Below, in pieces: positions 60,102-64,000 of a stretch of 64,000 nucleotides of DNA. The position numbers and the translations under genes were made by a program. Origin of the DNA: Bryobacterales bacterium (GTDB lineage Bacteria > Acidobacteriota > Terriglobia > Bryobacterales > Bryobacteraceae); assembly GCA_003135055.1 (NCBI GenBank), contig PLDF01000373.1:28644-92643 (forward strand). The letters are read 5' to 3'. Below the pieces are notes generated by a model. The model was not told where the DNA came from, did not search any database, and was given only the letters and a program-made list of their open reading frames with translations. Position 1 is the stretch's first letter. The number at the start of each line of letters is the position of its first letter.

Positions 60102-61139
60102 CTAACTAGCGATGCCATGCGCCATAGCATCTGCTTCGCTCACCCGCACGGTCCGGCCCTCGCGGCACGACATCGTCGCGGCAAGGCTGATCCGCATAGC
60201 GGCGATGGCATCCGCCGCGGTCAGCGATGGTGGTTCCGCCTTCCTCACTCTATCTACAAAATCCTGGATCTGAGTGAGGTACGCGCCCTCGAAACGCTGC
60301 ATGAAATGCGGTACTACGTCGTGCGTAATGCCCTCCCGCGTCATCACCAGAATCGGCGTGTGCTGGAAATAGCCGATTTGCAGGGAGCCTTTCGTGCCCC
60401 AGATTTCGGTGCGGATATCATACCCGAACACCGCGTTGCGGCTCAACTGCACCGAGCCCAGGGTTCCGTTCTCGAACACCATGTTGACCAGCGCGTTGTC
60501 GATATCGCCTACGGATTTCATTTCGGGGTATGCCAGGGCTCCCCCCACGGCGTTGACGGTCGCGACCTCGCCCATGAACATGCGTCCCAGGTCGAAATCG
60601 TGTACCCCCATGTCGGCAATCAGGCCGCCGCTGACCTTCGGATCGCAAAACTCCAGCGGCGGACGGAACGGGTCGCGCGAGACGCAGGTCATCACCACGG
60701 GAACCCCGATGACGCCGTCGTCCACCTTCTTTTTCGCCGCCAGATATCCGGCATCGAAGCGGCGCTGGAAAGCCATATGGAAGAAGACTCCCGCCTTCTC
60801 GACGGCGCGAAGCATTTCGTAGGCGTCCGCCAGCGACAACGACATGGGCTTCTCGCAAAAGATGGCCTTCCCGCAAGCCGCGGCGTCCATGACCACCTGT
60901 TTGTGAGTGCTGGTGGAAGTGACGATGGCCACCGCTTCCACGTCCTTATCTTGCAGCAGGTCCAGATGACTCGCGTAAACCTTGACGCCGCCCAATTCAT
61001 TGGCGAACTGTTCCCGCAGATCGGCTTTCTGGTCGGCCACCGCGACCAGGCGGGCATGGGGAACGCGCTGTGCGAGGTTGCGCGCATAGAGGCTGCCCAT
61101 TCTTCCTAAACCGATCACGCCTACATTCAGGCTCGACAT
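60102..61139 (-). CDS. Gfo/Idh/MocA-family sugar dehydrogenase
   Basis: 345 residues from MSSLNVGVIGLGRMGSLYARNLAQ; AGGAGCGG precedes ATG 61139 (the ORF-track start is 38 codons earlier). The Rossmann motif is 'VGVIGLGRMG', the catalytic Lys lies in 'IFCEKPMSLSLADAYEML' near residue 95, and 'GGLIADMGVHDFDLGRMFMG' gives Asp and His near 170. This is the myo-inositol/scyllo-inositol dehydrogenase type. It oxidises a polyol or sugar with NAD(P). It overlaps the next gene by 13 bases, and both lie with the RhaT-like transporter, so a common inositol-like substrate is likely. Confidence 0.9.
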   Translation of the reverse strand: MSSLNVGVIGLGRMGSLYARNLAQRVPHARLVAVADQKADLREQFANELGGVKVYASHLDLLQDKDVEAVAIVTSTSTHKQVVMDAAACGKAIFCEKPMSLSLADAYEMLRAVEKAGVFFHMAFQRRFDAGYLAAKKKVDDGVIGVPVVMTCVSRDPFRPPLEFCDPKVSGGLIADMGVHDFDLGRMFMGEVATVNAVGGALAYPEMKSVGDIDNALVNMVFENGTLGSVQLSRNAVFGYDIRTEIWGTKGSLQIGYFQHTPILVMTREGITHDVVPHFMQRFEGAYLTQIQDFVDRVRKAEPPSLTAADAIAAMRISLAATMSCREGRTVRVSEADAMAHGIAS

Positions 61140-62173
61140 GCGGTAGCCGCTCCTTGATGGATTTCCGATAGCTTCACCGGGCGGTTTTCGCGGGCGGATA
61201 TGCCGGCGGCCAGCGCGATCACCACGGATTTGAATCCGTCTTCTCCACCACACGGGACAGGCTTCTGGTTTACTACGGCGTCGATGAACGCGCGCATTTC
61301 AAGCCGATAGGATTCCGCGTACCGCTCCAGGAAGAAGTGCAGCGGCAGGGCCGTGTGGATGCCCGCGCGGTCGCAAAGTATGTGCGAATCGGGAGTGTTG
61401 TTGGCGACCGTCACCATGCCTTCCGAGCCGAACATCTCCACGCGCTGGTCGTAGCCGTAGACGGCCTTGCGGCTGTTATCGATCACGGCGAACGCGCCGT
61501 TTTCAAAGGTGAGGGTGGTACACGCGGTATCCCAATCGCCGGCTTTGGCGAACACCTGATCCACCAGCACTGCGGCCCTGGTATACACTTCGGTGACTTC
61601 GCTCCCCATGAGGTAGCGCGCCATGTCGAAATCGTGGATTGCCATGTCCATGAAGATGCCGCCGGAGGCGCGGATGTATGGCTCGGGCGGCGGCGCGGGG
61701 TCGCGGCTGGTGATGCGCAGAATTTGCGGTTGGCCCACCAGGCCGGCGGCGATGGTCTCGCGGACTTTCAAAAAGTTGGGGTCGAAGCGGCGGTTGAACC
61801 CCACCATCATGCGGACTCCGCGGCGGGCCACTTCTTCGTTCGCGGCCTGTACCTTTTCGAGGGAGAGATCGATCGGCTTCTCGCAGAAAATCTGCTTTCC
61901 GCGCGCGGCGGCATCGACAATCATCTGGTAATGCCGGTCGGTGGAACTGCAGATCGCCACGGCGTCGATTTCGGCCAGGTCCAGCAATTCTCTATAGTCC
62001 GCGAAGGTTCTCGCGATACCGAACCTGGCCGCAACCGCCGCCAGCTCCGCGGCGGCCACATCGCAGACGGCCACCACTTCGGCGCCGGGAATTCGATTTA
62101 CCAGATTTTCGATATGGATTTTGCCGATGCGGCCGACTCCCACAACACCGAATCGAAGATTGCTTGGTTGCAT
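61127..62173 (-). CDS. Gfo/Idh/MocA dehydrogenase, inositol 2-dehydrogenase-like
   Basis: 348 residues from MQPSNLRFGVVGVGRIGKIHIENL; AGGAGCG precedes ATG 62173. The NAD motif 'VVGVGRIGKIHIENLV', the 'FCEKPIDLSLEKVQ' Lys near residue 97, 'MMVGFNRRFDPNF' and 'GGIFMDMAIHDFDMARYLMG' (Asp, His) near 172 match IolG-type enzymes. It would convert myo-inositol or a related polyol to an inosose or keto product. The second dehydrogenase gene overlaps it downstream. The ORF-track start at 62350 runs back through the family E palindrome and is rejected. Confidence 0.9.
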   Translation of the reverse strand: MQPSNLRFGVVGVGRIGKIHIENLVNRIPGAEVVAVCDVAAAELAAVAARFGIARTFADYRELLDLAEIDAVAICSSTDRHYQMIVDAAARGKQIFCEKPIDLSLEKVQAANEEVARRGVRMMVGFNRRFDPNFLKVRETIAAGLVGQPQILRITSRDPAPPPEPYIRASGGIFMDMAIHDFDMARYLMGSEVTEVYTRAAVLVDQVFAKAGDWDTACTTLTFENGAFAVIDNSRKAVYGYDQRVEMFGSEGMVTVANNTPDSHILCDRAGIHTALPLHFFLERYAESYRLEMRAFIDAVVNQKPVPCGGEDGFKSVVIALAAGISARENRPVKLSEIHQGAATACRA

Positions 62174-62240
62174 GTTATCGCTCCTGGAGTTCGGAGTAAT
62201 TATACTCTGGCACGTGGCGCACTGGGCGCCCTCTGGGCAC

Positions 62241-62272
62241 ATGCGTGCAGCGTTCACACTCGTGTGAACGCG
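62241..62272. repeat. Family E palindrome, copy 2
   Basis: Identical over 32 bases to the copy at 55629, with CGTGGCGCAC about 20 bases upstream in both. Here it lies between the iolG-like gene (minus) and the NagX-like gene (plus), 68 bases before the dehydrogenase start, where an operator would lie. A repeat origin is equally possible. Confidence 0.85.
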
Positions 62273-62353
62273 ACATCTTTCACAGCCTCTCAGTCTTTGT
62301 TGGGTGTATACTGACCAGGAATCGAAAGTCCAAATCTGAAATCCGGGCATATA

Positions 62354-63517
62354 ATGATTCAGTCATCCTCACCATCCGCGGTAGCGCATGTTGCGCCGAA
62401 GCCGCCCGCCGAAACAATCCCGGCGCGCCTCGTCTCCCTCGATGCCTTTCGCGGCGCCACCATTGCGCTGATGGTGCTGGTGAATACGCCCGGCGGGCGA
62501 AGCTCCTACGCCCCGCTGAATCACAGCGACTGGAACGGCTGGACCATCACCGATCTGGTGTTTCCCTCGTTTCTCTGGATCGTGGGGGTAGCCATCACCC
62601 TATCGCTCGGACAGCGGATCGCGGCCGGCGTTCCCAAGTCGCGCCTCTTTCTTCAGGTGTTGCGGCGAGCCGCCGTCATCTTCGGCCTCGGACTGATTGT
62701 CTATGCCGCGCCGAATTTCGATTTGTCCACGCAACGCCTGCTGGGCGTACTCCAGCGAATCGCGATCTGCTACTTGATCGCATCCGCGATTTACCTGACC
62801 ACACGCTGGCGTGCGCAAATTGTCTGGATCGTCGCGCTGCTGGTTTCCTATTGGCTCATTATGATGCTGGCCCCGGTGCCGGGTTATGGCGCGGGCGATC
62901 TGGCCGTGGGCCACAACATTGCCAACTACGTGGATGGCGTCGTGCTGGGCGCGCATAACTATGCCAATACCAAGAATTGGGATCCGGAAGGTCTCATCAG
63001 CACCTTGCCCTCGATCGCCACCGCGCTGTTCGGCATCATGGCTGGGCACATTCTGAAACTGAAGCGCGACCTCTCCGAGCGCACTACCTGGCTGTACCTG
63101 ACCGGCAGCATCCTCATCGCCCTCGGACTCATCTGCGACATCTGGCTGCCCATTAACAAGAAACTTTGGACCAGCTCCTTCACCCTGTTCATGGCCGGCA
63201 TGGATTTCGTCATCTTCGCCGGTTTCGTGTGGCTGATCGATGGCCGGGGTTATCGGCGTTATGCGCGGCCGCTGGCCATTATGGGCATGAACGCCATTGC
63301 CGTGTATCTGGCTTCCGAATTATTGGAAGAGGCGCTGAGCCTGATCCACGTCGGCGGCCCGGCGAGTCCGAGCGTTCATCAATGGATTTACCAGTCGCTC
63401 TTCGCGCCGCTTGCCTCCCCTCGGAACGCATCGCTCGCCTACGCCATCTGCTATGTGATGCTGATGTACGCGATCGCTTACGGCATGTACAGAAAGCGCT
63501 GGTTCCTGAAAGCGTAG
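62354..63517 (+). CDS. NagX-like heparan-alpha-glucosaminide N-acetyltransferase (DUF5009)
   Basis: 387 residues with about 10-11 TM helices. 'RLVSLDAFRGATIALMVLVNTPGG' near residue 25 and 'WNGWTITDLVFPSFLWIVGVAITLSLGQRI' near 60 are the signature of the NagX/HGSNAT family; 'GVLQRIAICYLIASAIYL' near 130 follows. Related proteins transfer acetyl groups to glucosamine residues or import and acetylate amino sugars across the inner membrane. No nag operon is adjacent. It lies divergent from the inositol-type dehydrogenase operon. Confidence 0.85.
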   Translation: MIQSSSPSAVAHVAPKPPAETIPARLVSLDAFRGATIALMVLVNTPGGRSSYAPLNHSDWNGWTITDLVFPSFLWIVGVAITLSLGQRIAAGVPKSRLFLQVLRRAAVIFGLGLIVYAAPNFDLSTQRLLGVLQRIAICYLIASAIYLTTRWRAQIVWIVALLVSYWLIMMLAPVPGYGAGDLAVGHNIANYVDGVVLGAHNYANTKNWDPEGLISTLPSIATALFGIMAGHILKLKRDLSERTTWLYLTGSILIALGLICDIWLPINKKLWTSSFTLFMAGMDFVIFAGFVWLIDGRGYRRYARPLAIMGMNAIAVYLASELLEEALSLIHVGGPASPSVHQWIYQSLFAPLASPRNASLAYAICYVMLMYAIAYGMYRKRWFLKA

Positions 63518-63540
63518 TGGCTTTATGCTTTTGCGAACAA

Positions 63541-63585
63541 TCACGTGGCTCTGATCGGAGCCGCGCGCGTCAGCAAGCGGTTTTA
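63541..63585 (+). repeat. Family A palindromic repeat, copy 8 (5' truncated)
   Basis: GTGGCTCTGATCGGAGCCGCGCGCGTCAGCAAGCGGTTTTA. The GCGCGCGTCAGCAAGCGGT part is exact, but the CTCCCTCACGGTC half is missing. It lies between the convergent NagX-like gene and the terpene-cyclase-like gene. Confidence 0.75.
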
Positions 63586-63606
63586 CGATGTACGCCCCGC
63601 GTGCCA

Positions 63607-64000
63607 CTACTTCTCCAGCAGCGCACGCACCGCGAACGCCGTAGCGATCAGCGGATCGTCTTCCTTCACCAACTTCTCCGGGTTCGCCCACGACCCGTCC
63701 GCGCGCTGCGTCCGCTTCAGCGCATCCGTCACGCCCGGTCCTGGGTTGCCCCCTGGCTCGATGCCCAGCGCCCGGAACGCCTCATCGCTCGAAGCCGCGT
63801 AGTAGAATGCCAACCCCTGCGGCCAGCGTTGGTAGGCCTCGCCCACAAAACCCGGCACGGCCATGCCGCGGTGATGGCTCATCAACCATCGCCCCGCCGC
63901 GGCCACACGCGGGTCGGCCAGCGGACTCCCCACCGCCAGCAGCGCCAGAATCCCATCCGCCGTGGTTGTGCCATAGCTGCGAAAGTGCTGCCCGTCGGCG
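63607..64000 (-). CDS. Prenyltransferase/squalene-cyclase-like repeat protein (partial at window edge)
   Basis: The frame stays open to the right edge, so the GTG-started ORF of 63933 is too short; the visible part is 130 codons plus stop. The sequence upstream of it reads DGQHFRSYGTTTADGILALLAVGSPL. 'ALKRTQRADGSWANPEKLVKEDDPLIATAFAVRAL' carries the QW-type 'Q-x-D-G-S-W' repeat of alpha/alpha-barrel cyclases and prenyltransferases. It is the C-terminal end of the protein. Whether it is a hopene cyclase or a non-catalytic repeat protein cannot be told from this part. Confidence 0.7.
   Translation of the reverse strand, partial: ADGQHFRSYGTTTADGILALLAVGSPLADPRVAAAGRWLMSHHRGMAVPGFVGEAYQRWPQGLAFYYAASSDEAFRALGIEPGGNPGPGVTDALKRTQRADGSWANPEKLVKEDDPLIATAFAVRALLEK

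Noticed and set aside
1-64000. CRISPR array
   Set aside because: The dispersed palindromes are not regularly spaced with unique spacers, and no cas genes were seen.
1-64000. tRNA or rRNA genes
   Set aside because: I looked for the GGTTCGAATCC-type T-loop and rRNA-like stretches and recognised none; a tRNAscan run would settle it.

Overview
The window is GC-rich bacterial chromosome. Its clearest lineage signal is three proteins that end in the 'VVNAAS/N...PGE/G..S.YG' C-terminal domain (TIGR03437), which is greatly expanded in Acidobacteriota of the Solibacter/Bryobacter type. Large secreted SBBP/BNR beta-propeller proteins and 'ADVSGKWT' secreted proteins fit the same group. This taxonomic call is inference from protein families. 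I saw no rRNA, tRNA or CRISPR array.

Layout. 1-7.0 kb: a partial TIGR03437 protein, an outer-membrane barrel protein, then TPR protein - GlmR/YvcK - GlmU, a UDP-GlcNAc cluster. 7.1-9.9 kb: a phosphoesterase, an NlpC/P60-like protein and a membrane-anchored coiled-coil protein. 10.2-14.6 kb: a sugar catabolism group (Zn dehydrogenase, SDR remnant, sugar isomerase, HPS/KGPDC-type decarboxylase) next to galactokinase. 14.6-21.7 kb: a secreted YVTN protein and a glycosylation cluster (GT2, DPM1-like GT2, DUF2304, TMTC-like GT-C/TPR protein, GT4). 21.7-25.5 kb: hicBA with a broken hicA, accB-accC, a methyltransferase and a duplicated accC stub beside a decayed IS1380-like element. 27.1-30.4 kb: zwf-opcA-pgl, the oxidative pentose phosphate entry. 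30.4-33.9 kb: a gene graveyard (racemase stub, beta-lactamase fused to a BNR fragment), an M20 peptidase and a tandem repeat. 34-46.4 kb: MetE-like protein, LamG-like secreted protein, phosphoesterase, ASCH-like protein, large PIG-L deacetylase, orphan sugar-binding lipoprotein, AsmA-like protein and a lone HsdR-N-like protein. 46.7-54.4 kb: D-aminoacylase, PIN/UPF0175 toxin-antitoxin and two TIGR03437 proteins. 54.7-64 kb: sugar epimerase, a homing-endonuclease-repeat/MUG113 protein, an ECF sigma/anti-sigma/secreted-protein operon, a RhaT-like transporter with a 36-aa partner, two Gfo/Idh/MocA dehydrogenases, a NagX-like acetyltransferase and a partial terpene-cyclase-like protein.

The main structure not explained by genes is a set of dispersed palindromic repeats. 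Family A (core GGCTCCGA-CGGAGCC, flanked by CTCCCTCACGGTCGTG and GCGCGCGTCAGCAAGCGG) occurs at least eight times. Family B (GACAGGCC-C/G-GGCCTGTC) has landed inside coding sequence: it forms the N-terminus of the GT4 glycosyltransferase and the C-terminal tail of galactokinase. Two smaller families recur near sugar genes and gene ends.

Several otherwise healthy genes (hicA, the 49.5-kb TIGR03437 gene, the epimerase, the MUG113 protein) are each broken by one base, mostly in short homopolymers. Residual assembly indels must therefore be excluded before these are called pseudogenes.
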